Source of the DNA: Candidatus Bathycorpusculum fermentans
Lineage (GTDB): Archaea; Thermoproteota; Bathyarchaeia; Bathyarchaeales; Bathycorpusculaceae
Reading direction: 5' to 3'
DNA: 8,268 nt
NCBI GenBank assembly: GCA_009787175.1
Contig: WRGM01000104.1
Span: forward strand, 1-8,268
Numbering within the stretch: the stretch's first letter is position 1; each line of letters begins with the position of its first letter. Shown here piece after piece: positions 1 to 6,062 of the stretch. The position numbers and the translations under genes are program-made. Below the pieces are notes generated by a model. That model made no database searches. It was not told where the DNA came from and was given only the letters and a program-made list of their open reading frames with translations.

Positions 1-413
1 CTGATGCTGGGGAGCGTTGAACAGCGGTTGATTTTGCGTATGAGGTGGATTGGTTTTTGTCGAAGAGTTCCTATAAGGGTGTGTCTAAGGTCCGGTTGGT
101 GGTGGATAATTTGAATACGCATGTTGTTTCGTCTCTTTACAGGGCTTTTTCAGCGGTTAAAGCAAGAGCTCTTGCTAAGCGGCTTGAATTTCATTATACG
201 CCAAAGCATGGAAGCTGGTTAAATATTGCTGAGATATCTATCAGTATTCTCTCTAAGCAGTGTATTGATAGGCGTATATCAAACTTGGAGTTGTTAAATC
301 GTGAGATTGGTGCTTGGGAAAATGAGTATAATTCCAAACGTAACACAGTTAACTGGCAGTTTACAACTGACGATGCAAGAATTAAGCTACACAAACTATA
401 TCCAGTGTTTTAG
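1..413 (+). pseudogene. IS630-family transposase, 3' part, interrupted by TGA
   Basis: This is the C-terminal part of a DDE transposase of the IS630 family, which moves an insertion sequence by cut-and-paste into TA targets. Visible family motifs are DNLNTH (Asp codon 105-107, a catalytic Asp) and HYTPKHGSWLNIAEI (Glu codon 231-233, the catalytic Glu). The usual tail QFTTDDARIKLHKLYP ends at the TAG at 411-413. The first catalytic Asp would lie left of the window. The reading frame is continuous with codons before GTG 45 (residues TAVDFAYE), but a TGA at 18-20 interrupts it. In relatives, as I recall them, this stretch reads ERRTAVDFA, so the TGA most likely replaces an Arg CGA codon. A shorter product could begin at GTG 45, but it would lack the first catalytic Asp. 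I therefore call it a pseudogene or remnant; the 5' end cannot be judged. Confidence 0.8.
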
Positions 414-471
414 GCGTAGTGATGTACTACGCTAAAGTAAATACTTTCAGGAAGAGTAAATTCTCTTTTTT
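414..471 (+). terminator. Stacked hairpins and T-run after the transposase
   Basis: Directly after the transposase stop are three short inverted repeats in a row. GCGTAGT (414-420) pairs with ACTACGC (426-432) across a 5-nt loop. AAAGTA (434-439) pairs with TACTTT (442-447) across 2 nt. AAGAG (452-456) pairs with CTCTT (463-467), which runs into six T's (466-471). The last resembles a weak intrinsic terminator. The first two could instead belong to the right end of the insertion sequence. With the left end outside the window, the terminal inverted repeat cannot be identified. Confidence 0.4.
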
Positions 472-553
472 CAGGTTAAAAACCCAATTTTTGACGCTCC
501 AACATTTCTTAAGAGAAAAATAAGGAACAGTAGCGCTAAAAATTGTCTGTTAG

Positions 554-563
554 TGTTTAAACA
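554..563. promoter_or_regulatory. Palindrome TGTTTAAACA upstream of the first membrane-protein gene
   Basis: This is a perfect 10-bp palindrome, 138 nt before the ATG at 702 and about 45 nt before a TATA-like element at 609-616. The identical 10-mer occurs twice in tandem at 7825-7844, upstream of the paralogous membrane-protein operon. Its position upstream of the likely promoter fits an activator site or an upstream operator. No regulator gene is visible in the window. Confidence 0.4.
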
Positions 564-600
564 TTTGAATGTGTCTTTAGAGGTTTTCGGATAATTTTCT

Positions 601-616
601 AAACATTATTTATATT
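601..616 (+). promoter_or_regulatory. TATA-box candidate for the 702-1580 gene
   Basis: The TTTATATT at 609-616 resembles an archaeal TATA box. With the usual ~25-nt spacing, transcription would start near 638, leaving a leader of about 60 nt before the ATG at 702. It is preceded by AAACATTAT (601-609), the same 9-mer found at the promoter of the CoA operon (minus strand, 7829 to 7821). A weaker alternative TATA, GTTATAGTAT around 649-658, would give a short leader. Confidence 0.4.
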
Positions 617-701
617 CATGTACTAAATCTACTACACTTCCAAAGCATGTTATAGTATGTAAATTGTACAGATGCTAAGATTACAAAGATGAAAATGTGT
701 A

Positions 702-1580
702 ATGGAGAAGCAGACAGTGAATCTGAGAAATAAACCCAGAATATCCACTAAGCAAATTGCTATAATGGCAGTATTTTCCGCAGTATATGCAGCTATGCGA
801 ATGATTCCAACTTTTCCAGTTATTGGTCTTGAGGGAGGCTATTTCTCTATTGCAGATATTCTCGCACCGATTTACGGCGTTATACTAGGACCGTACATTG
901 GCAGTATGAGTGTAATAATAGGAACATTCATAGGTATGAGTACAAAAGCACCGATATTTCTCGGCTTAGACTTCCTTCCCGCACTAATAAATACCGTAGC
1001 CTTAGGATTTCTAGTACGTAAAAAATGGTTACCAGTAGTAATATTAAACGCTACCTTATTGGCAGTGTTTATTTTTAATCCATTAACACTAAACTTTATC
1101 GACCTGCAAATCGGCAGCACAGCACTAATGATACCTTTCACGTGGGTACATATTATAGCCTTTATAATTCTGCTTTCACCCCTTGGATTGAAAGCGGGAA
1201 AATGGGTTAGAAACGCAAAAACATCAAACACGACAGTGGAAAATGTTGCAGAAACAGATGCTAATAAGGGATATAGGGAAATGTTTTCAAAAACAGTCAT
1301 AGGTTTTGTTACATTATCCTTTATTGGAACAATGATGCAGCATCTAATGGGTAACATTCTCTACGAGAACATTTACGTTCACATTACAAAATACATGACA
1401 CCTGAAGCTCTTACAGTCAGATGGATATCAATAGCTTTCCTCTATCCTGTGGAGCGTTTAGTGCTTATAATATTTGCAGCAATCATTGGCTCACCTCTAC
1501 TATATGTTCTAAAGAAAACATTGCTTATAAAAGAGACAAACAAGAGTATATTAGAAGATGAAGAGAAAATCAAGAAGTAA
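702..1580 (+). CDS. ECF-transporter S-component-like membrane protein
   Basis: This 292-residue polytopic membrane protein has about seven hydrophobic segments by eye, near residues 17-40, 47-64, 66-80, 88-127, 141-163, 194-222 and 239-271. A charged loop around 165-193 is probably cytoplasmic, and the tail is basic and acidic. The N-terminal pattern (ISTKQIAIMAVFSAVYAA, then ILAPIYGVILGPYIGSMS) resembles substrate-binding S components of energy-coupling-factor vitamin transporters. It also aligns by eye with the start of the second membrane protein (7753 to 7001): STKQIA with TSRDIA, SAVYAA with SALYAA, GPYIG with GPWVG. No EcfA ATPase or EcfT partner is in the window, so energisation would depend on genes elsewhere. 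The ATG at 702 is chosen because an in-frame stop lies at 690-692. No strong Shine-Dalgarno is seen. Codons ending in A or C are frequent, as in its paralogue. The substrate is unknown. Confidence 0.75.
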   Translation: MEKQTVNLRNKPRISTKQIAIMAVFSAVYAAMRMIPTFPVIGLEGGYFSIADILAPIYGVILGPYIGSMSVIIGTFIGMSTKAPIFLGLDFLPALINTVALGFLVRKKWLPVVILNATLLAVFIFNPLTLNFIDLQIGSTALMIPFTWVHIIAFIILLSPLGLKAGKWVRNAKTSNTTVENVAETDANKGYREMFSKTVIGFVTLSFIGTMMQHLMGNILYENIYVHITKYMTPEALTVRWISIAFLYPVERLVLIIFAAIIGSPLLYVLKKTLLIKETNKSILEDEEKIKK

Positions 1581-1604
1581 ACTTTTCATTTTTTCCCATG
1601 AAAA
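1581..1604 (+). terminator. T-rich terminator after the 702-1580 gene
   Basis: Immediately downstream of the TAA are TTTT (1583-1586) and six T's (1589-1594), typical of archaeal U-tract termination. The TTTTCAT at 1583-1589 is also complementary to ATGAAAA at 1598-1604, so the T-tract can pair with the first tandem-repeat unit. Confidence 0.45.
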
Positions 1605-1790
1605 CATTTTGGGTTTTCGTGGTTCTTCCAGCATCGGCCGCAGCCGATGGTGCAGTCTTCCATGAAAGCATTTTATGGTTTCATTGTTCTTCAAACATCG
1701 ATGCAGTGCCGATGGTGTGGTCTCTCATGAAAACATTTGTAGTTTTCGTATTTCGTCCAACATCGGCTCAGAACCGATGGCGCACTCTTC
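1597..1790 (+). repeat. Three tandem 64-65 bp structured repeats, noncoding
   Basis: Three head-to-tail units lie at 1597-1660 (64 bp), 1661-1725 (65 bp) and 1726-1790 (65 bp). All begin with CATGAAA and contain a TTTTC or TTTC arm, then a TTCNTC-like stretch, CATCG, a variable core, CCGATGG, and an end resembling GTCTTC. Two inverted repeats recur in each unit. The first is ATGAAAAC with GTTTTCGT (1598-1605/1613-1620; 1727-1734/1742-1749), reduced to ATGAAA/TTTCAT in unit 2 (1662-1667/1679-1684). The second is CATCGGC/GCCGATG (1632-1638/1643-1649), CATCG/CGATG (1696-1700/1710-1714) and CATCGG/CCGATG (1761-1766/1774-1779). The arms are kept while the loops differ. Unit lengths are not multiples of three, so successive units fall in different frames and the array is not a repeated peptide. 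It is not a CRISPR, because there is no invariant repeat with unrelated spacers. The strand of any transcript is assumed. Confidence 0.75.
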
Positions 1791-1836
1791 TATGAAAAAC
1801 TATAGTAGTCAAAAAGGTTTTTCATCGTACTTCAAC
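1791..1836 (+). repeat. Degenerate fourth repeat unit with perfect hairpin
   Basis: After unit 3 the sequence starts again as TATGAAAAAC but diverges. ATGAAAAAC (1792-1800) and GTTTTTCAT (1817-1825) form a perfect 9-bp inverted repeat across 16 nt. The extra A relative to units 1 and 3 is matched by an extra T in the opposite arm. The following CATCGTACTTCAAC resembles the middle of the other units, but the CCGATG arm is missing. Confidence 0.5.
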
Positions 1837-2045
1837 AAAAACGCGTTTTATAAGATTTAAGTGTGAAAACGCAGAATTTTGCTGTGGATACAAAAAATGG
1901 TGTTTTACATGGATTTTTTGATAATGTTTAATAAATAATACAGGGTTATTCTCAGCAGTACTATCATATTTAGAATCCTATTTGGATGCTGTTAAATGTA
2001 GTAAATTCATGATGCTAAATTAGTCAATACTGGTGTATGTGAAAA
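1837..2045. other. Intergenic leader of the XPB gene pair
   Basis: This is the rest of the gene-free stretch between the repeats and the helicase gene. It contains a perfect 12-bp palindrome AAAACGCGTTTT (1838-1849), a TATA-like TTTTATAAG (1846-1854) and an AT-rich TTTAATAAATA (1927-1937). Either of the last two could be the XPB promoter, although both imply leaders longer than 80 nt. ATAATGTTTAA at 1921-1931 is identical to 7821-7831 beside the CoA-operon palindrome. GGTG at 2032-2035 is a plausible Shine-Dalgarno, 10 nt before the ATG at 2046. I see no RNA gene or ORF I would defend here. Confidence 0.4.
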
Positions 2046-3704
2046 ATGTCTGGGGATATTTACAAACCGCTTATTGTTCAGAGCGATATGACATTGCTAC
2101 TGGAAACAAATAATGACTCTTATGAGTCTGCCCGTGATGAGCTTTCCGTGTTTGCTGAAATAGTAAAATCGCCTGAATATGTTCATACGTATAAAATGAC
2201 ACCTATTTCTCTTTGGAACGCGGCAAGTGCAGGAGTGAAAAGCGCAGATATTTTAGCGACCCTTGAAAAATTCAGTAAATACTCAGTATCAGAAACGGTT
2301 ATTGCACGTTTAACACAGATCATAAATCGTTATGGTAAAGTGCGGATTTGCAGAGAACAGAAAGAACTGTTTCTTGAAACAGATGACCAATTTATTATGG
2401 CGCAACTTTGTGCTGAAAAATCAGTTTTCAAGTTTTTTATCGACACACCGCAGGGTAACAGGGTTAAGATAAATCCTATATTTCGTGGTCATATAAAACA
2501 GGCACTTATGAATATACAGTTTCCACCAGAAGACTTAGCAGGGTATGCAAATGGTGAAGAGCTAGTTTTTGATTTAAATCTTAATGCTTTTCAGCCTCGA
2601 GATTATCAGGCTGCGGCTGTTAGGGCTTTTCGGGCGAGCGGTAGGGGTGATCATGGTGTTGTGGTTTTGCCTTGTGGTGCTGGGAAGACTGTTGTGGGTA
2701 TTGAGGTTATGGCGGAGTTGAAGACGGAGACGTTGATTCTTACTACGTCTATTACAGCGGCGCGGCAGTGGATTAGTGAGCTAATTCATAAAACAAATAT
2801 TAATCCTGATTTGATTGGTGAGTATAGTGGGGAGAAGAAGGAGATAAAGCCTGTGACTGTTTCGACGTATCAGATTATAAGTGCTAAGAATAAGGCTGGT
2901 GAGCAGAAGCATTTTAATCTGTTCTCTGAGCGTAATTGGGGTTTTATAATTTATGATGAGGTGCATACTCTTCCTGCTCCGGTTTTTCGTATAACGGCTG
3001 AGTTGCAGGCAAAGCGTCGGCTTGGTTTAACTGCGACTCTTGTGCGTGAGGATGGTCATGAGGCAGATGTGTTTGCTTTAATTGGTCCAAAGCGTCATGA
3101 GATGAGTTGGAAAGTGCTTGAGGGGCAAGGGTGGATTGCGCAGGCGGAATGTTTTGAAATTCGGGTACCATTGCCTGATGAGTTAAAAATGCCTTATGCT
3201 GTTGCGTCTAAGCGTGATAAGTTTCGTGTTGCGGCGGAAAATCCTGATAAGCTTGAGGTAATTCAGGAGTTGGTTGCTAAGCATGAGGGTGCGCATATTT
3301 TGATTATTGGTGTTTATCTTGAGCAGCTCAAAGTTATTGCTGAAAAGTTTTCTGCGCCGATTATTACGGGTAAGACTTGTAATAGGGATCGTGAGGATCT
3401 TTATGGTCGTTTTAAAAGTGGGGAGATTTCGCTTCTTGTGGTATCTAAAGTTGCGAATTTTGCGATAGATTTGCCGGATGCTAATGTTGCTATTGAGGTT
3501 AGTGGAAATTTTGGTTCGCGGCAGGAGGAGGCTCAGCGTCTTGGGCGTATTCTTCGTCCTAAAGTGGGTGAGAATAAAGCGTATTTTTACACTCTTGTGT
3601 CACGTGATACGCGGGAAGAGGATTTTTCGATGCATCGACAATTGTTTCTCACTGAGCAGGGTTATCCCTACAAGATTATAGGTGAGGAAGAAGGAAATGA
3701 TTGA
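2046..3704 (+). CDS. xpb: XPB-type superfamily 2 DNA helicase, bacterial type
   Basis: This 552-residue ATP-dependent 3'-5' DNA helicase/translocase belongs to the XPB (ERCC3) family, cytoplasmic and acting on DNA in repair or transcription-associated unwinding. Residues 1 to ~150 form the XPB/Ssl2 N-terminal-like domain (PLIVQSDMTLLLE near the start). RecA domain 1 follows, with QPRDYQ at ~183-188, Walker A PCGAGKT at 209-215, the DEVH box at 304-307 and TATL at 329-332. The XPB-specific RED motif is at 334-336. RecA domain 2 has SKVANFAIDLP at ~467-477 and motif VI QRLGR at 497-501. Length and wording match mycobacterial XPB closely, as I remember that protein, more than the shorter archaeal XPBs that pair with the Bax1 nuclease; no Bax1 is seen. 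The ATG at 2046 has GGTG 10 nt upstream. Its end overlaps the next gene. Codons in the helicase core (from ~2590) end mostly in T or G, unlike the first 180 codons. Confidence 0.92.
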   Translation: MSGDIYKPLIVQSDMTLLLETNNDSYESARDELSVFAEIVKSPEYVHTYKMTPISLWNAASAGVKSADILATLEKFSKYSVSETVIARLTQIINRYGKVRICREQKELFLETDDQFIMAQLCAEKSVFKFFIDTPQGNRVKINPIFRGHIKQALMNIQFPPEDLAGYANGEELVFDLNLNAFQPRDYQAAAVRAFRASGRGDHGVVVLPCGAGKTVVGIEVMAELKTETLILTTSITAARQWISELIHKTNINPDLIGEYSGEKKEIKPVTVSTYQIISAKNKAGEQKHFNLFSERNWGFIIYDEVHTLPAPVFRITAELQAKRRLGLTATLVREDGHEADVFALIGPKRHEMSWKVLEGQGWIAQAECFEIRVPLPDELKMPYAVASKRDKFRVAAENPDKLEVIQELVAKHEGAHILIIGVYLEQLKVIAEKFSAPIITGKTCNRDREDLYGRFKSGEISLLVVSKVANFAIDLPDANVAIEVSGNFGSRQEEAQRLGRILRPKVGENKAYFYTLVSRDTREEDFSMHRQLFLTEQGYPYKIIGEEEGND

Positions 3705-5526
3705 TGTTATAAAACTTGCTGAGTATCTAAATACATGTAGTAACAGTACGCCGTATGGTTTTGTGGATGGCGTTGGTTTAACAGAACTGCATAAACGTAT
3801 TTTTAAGAATAAAGTGCCTGTTTCAAAAATAGAGATGGTACGAAACCTTGCCATATTTTATGCTAATGAGCAAAATATTATAAACATTTGGAATGGGCTC
3901 TCTGAGTGTGAGAAGGATTTTATAAGGTACATAGTGCAAAGCGGAGGCGAGCATCTTCCCACAACGATTTTGTATGCTAAGAAACATAACCTTAAGACAG
4001 AATATATTTCGCCTAATGGGTTTAAAAAGAGTATAACTTCACCTTCTGACCTTATGCATTTAAAGTTTCTCCATGTTTTAACATGGAATATTCCGGACAC
4101 AAAAACTGTAATGTTTTTTCCAGGCGGCAATATACCTCTTGATGTTCTTAAGGTGTTAAAAAGACTTGTAGGTCCAATAAAATTTGAATATGAAGAATAC
4201 ACTCCAGTAAAAACTGATTATATAATCTGCCGAGAGAACAGAATTAGCGATTTTGCAACTCTGGTAAAACTTGCTATAAGTGAACGTTTGAAGGCAAGAT
4301 CGTCAACAGTAAGTCTTACGCCAGTAAAGCTTGCGAGATTATCCGAATTAATAGGTTTTGAAGAGGTATGTGATAAGGATGGCAAATTTTGTACGCCAAA
4401 AGAGGCTAAACGTAGTAAAGACTTTAAAGTTGCTCATCCTCTTTTTGTATTAGCCGTTAATTCAGGTTTACTTAACATTGACAGAGAAGGCGTTGTTTGT
4501 CCAGGTAAAGATGTATCCAATTTACTATCTATAGCGTCAAATGTGTTAGCAAAACAATTGTTTAGGGCTTACATTAATGAAAATGACATTCAAGAGATTC
4601 AGTATGCAACACATATTACTGTCAGTGGTTTTTACTGGCAGGTAGAGTGGCATAGATGTAGAAAGATTGTTGTAGATTTGCTAAAAAAGTATCCTGTTGA
4701 AAAATTTTTAAAATATGAAGATTTTGATAATCATGTAAAAATGTTTCATGGTGATTTTCTTAGGCGAACACGTTATTGCAGAGTTTCAATAAGGGGTTAT
4801 AGTTTTAGTGATTATTATGATTCTATAAATTATGAGCCGGATTGGGATGAGTGTGAATCTCAGATTATACGTGCCATTTTATCGTTTTTGTCTGCTATGG
4901 GGCTGGTTGATATTGCATATACTGAAAATGTTGCTCGTATAAAATATGCTAATGATGATTACTGTGTTGGAATTGCGGGTTTTCGCATTACGAATCTTGG
5001 CGCATGGGTTTTTGGAATAACGGATAAGTATCAAACAGCGAAAATTGTGAGTACTCTAAATGATCAGGGTCAGCTAATTGTGCTGCCTGATTACTCTGTT
5101 ATTATTTCGGGTCTTAAATGTCGTATTGAGCATGAAACTTTTTTCAGTAAATTTTTGACCAAAGTTTCTGTTGACGGAAACGCTGCGGTATATAAACTTG
5201 ATTTTCAATCTATACTCCGTGCTCATGATGATAACATAACACCACAAAAAATAAAGAAAGCACTACAGAAGGCAAGTGATAAGCCACTTCCAGATAATGT
5301 TATCCGCTCTCTTGATGACTGGCAGCTGAAAATTGGGCGAGTTAAGATACATACATTAACTATACTTGAAACAGATGATATATTACTACTTGAGGAAATT
5401 AAGCATATCAAAGGATTTGATAGCATTATAACAAATGATCTGCATACTGCCGTTGCTATTAATGACGAAAAATTGAAGAGAGCGAAAATGTTAATTGAGA
5501 GAAATGGTTGGCCAGTAAAAATTTAG
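3697..5526 (+). CDS. XPB partner protein with C-terminal XPB N-terminal-like domain
   Basis: I recognise only the C-terminal part of this ~609-residue protein. Residues ~450-595 match the XPB/Ssl2 N-terminal-like domain (Pfam Helicase_C_3 type): GQLIVLPDYSVII, then YKLDFQSILRA, ALQKASDKPLPDNVI and GRVKI. The same domain opens the neighbouring helicase. There are no Walker or helicase motifs, so it should act as a non-catalytic partner, perhaps a DNA-binding or helicase-regulating subunit. The middle (~190-440) looks like mixed helical DNA-binding-type segments without a motif I can name. I choose ATG 3697 over GTG 3682 because GGTGAGG (3681-3687) sits 9 nt before it, and ATGATTGA then overlaps the helicase stop by 8 bp, indicating translational coupling. 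Actinobacteria also place a Helicase_C_3 protein beside XPB (Rv0861c/Rv0862c, from memory). The gene ends 20 nt before the convergent coaD stop. Confidence 0.75.
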   Translation: MIDVIKLAEYLNTCSNSTPYGFVDGVGLTELHKRIFKNKVPVSKIEMVRNLAIFYANEQNIINIWNGLSECEKDFIRYIVQSGGEHLPTTILYAKKHNLKTEYISPNGFKKSITSPSDLMHLKFLHVLTWNIPDTKTVMFFPGGNIPLDVLKVLKRLVGPIKFEYEEYTPVKTDYIICRENRISDFATLVKLAISERLKARSSTVSLTPVKLARLSELIGFEEVCDKDGKFCTPKEAKRSKDFKVAHPLFVLAVNSGLLNIDREGVVCPGKDVSNLLSIASNVLAKQLFRAYINENDIQEIQYATHITVSGFYWQVEWHRCRKIVVDLLKKYPVEKFLKYEDFDNHVKMFHGDFLRRTRYCRVSIRGYSFSDYYDSINYEPDWDECESQIIRAILSFLSAMGLVDIAYTENVARIKYANDDYCVGIAGFRITNLGAWVFGITDKYQTAKIVSTLNDQGQLIVLPDYSVIISGLKCRIEHETFFSKFLTKVSVDGNAAVYKLDFQSILRAHDDNITPQKIKKALQKASDKPLPDNVIRSLDDWQLKIGRVKIHTLTILETDDILLLEEIKHIKGFDSIITNDLHTAVAINDEKLKRAKMLIERNGWPVKI

Positions 5527-5529
5527 CAG

Positions 5530-5583
5530 CCGTTTAAACGGATAATTCAGCTGGCAGATTTTGCAGGAAATACGTTTTTTTTT
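5530..5583 (+). terminator. Palindrome and T-tract at the convergent gene ends
   Basis: The perfect 12-bp palindrome CCGTTTAAACGG (5530-5541) sits between the two convergent stop codons (5524-5526 on plus, 5547-5549 on minus). For the plus-strand transcript, nine T's follow at 5575-5583, inside the 3' end of coaD, with a second T-rich stretch up to about 5600. The U-tract is a good archaeal terminator for the XPB pair. The palindrome may contribute, or may be a protein-binding site related to TGTTTAAACA. Confidence 0.5.
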
Positions 5584-6062
5584 ACTATTTTTCCGTTTTT
5601 GTCAATTTCGTTTGCATGTATAAGTGTAGTGGATATGGGTTTTTTGTTTTCTGCAGGTACTAGACTAATTTGTATTATACTTAGAGGCGGTAGAGCTGTT
5701 TCGACCCGTTTTTTGTTAATTATTTCGCATATTTTAACGGTTTCTTGGCTTACAATTAGGGCATCTATGTTTTTGTCTTTGTTTAAAGTTAACCCGTATG
5801 AGTCATGTAGAGGTGAGATTTGGAAGCGGTTTTTATATCCGGCTTTTTCTAGAAAACATGTTAACGCTTCTAATCGCTCATTATATGATGCGGTCTTGTG
5901 GGGTTTATTCATTTTTGCAACAAATTCATCACTTGATAAGCCTACAATGACGTGTTCTCCTACTTGAAAGGCTTTCTTTAGCAGCATCTTATGTCCTTTA
6001 TGTAACTCGTCAAATGTTCCGCCAACAGCTACAGTGTTAAATTGTTTCTTCTTTATTTCCAA
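5547..6062 (-). CDS. coaD: Phosphopantetheine adenylyltransferase, archaeal type
   Basis: This 171-residue nucleotidyltransferase transfers AMP from ATP to 4'-phosphopantetheine to give dephospho-CoA, the penultimate step of CoA synthesis, in the cytoplasm. The N-terminus has the nucleotide-binding signature VAVGGTFDELHKGHKMLL, with GTFD at 15-18 and the HxGH motif at 21-24. The C-terminal ISTTLIHANEID corresponds to the ISSTxIR-type loop of the cytidylyltransferase fold. The position that is usually Arg in archaeal relatives (ISSTRIR, from memory) is His here. The start is a TTG at 6062-6060, supported by GGTG on the minus strand (6075-6072) 9 nt upstream. There is no nearby ATG that keeps the GTFDELHKGH motif. 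The first 26 bp overlap the end of pantoate kinase, so the two are probably translationally coupled. Length is normal for the archaeal/eukaryotic-type family. Confidence 0.9.
   Translation of the reverse strand: MEIKKKQFNTVAVGGTFDELHKGHKMLLKKAFQVGEHVIVGLSSDEFVAKMNKPHKTASYNERLEALTCFLEKAGYKNRFQISPLHDSYGLTLNKDKNIDALIVSQETVKICEIINKKRVETALPPLSIIQISLVPAENKKPISTTLIHANEIDKNGKIVKKNVFPAKSAS

Noticed and set aside
1598..1795. Open frame of 65 codons across the tandem repeats, and an overlapping frame at 1675-1860
   Set aside because: The repeat unit is 64-65 bp, so equivalent bases fall in different frames. There is no ribosome binding site and the sequence conservation follows hairpin arms, so this is noncoding.
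1597..1836. CRISPR array
   Set aside because: Whole units are related, including the parts that would be spacers. There is no invariant 24-40 bp repeat and no cas gene nearby.
3682..3696. GTG at 3682 as the start of the XPB partner
   Set aside because: The GGTGAGG that contains this GTG is better placed as the Shine-Dalgarno of the ATG at 3697, which gives a compact 8-bp overlap with the helicase stop.
5599..5967. 122-codon plus-strand open frame opposite coaD
   Set aside because: It is antisense to a gene with clear catalytic motifs and has no recognisable protein features.
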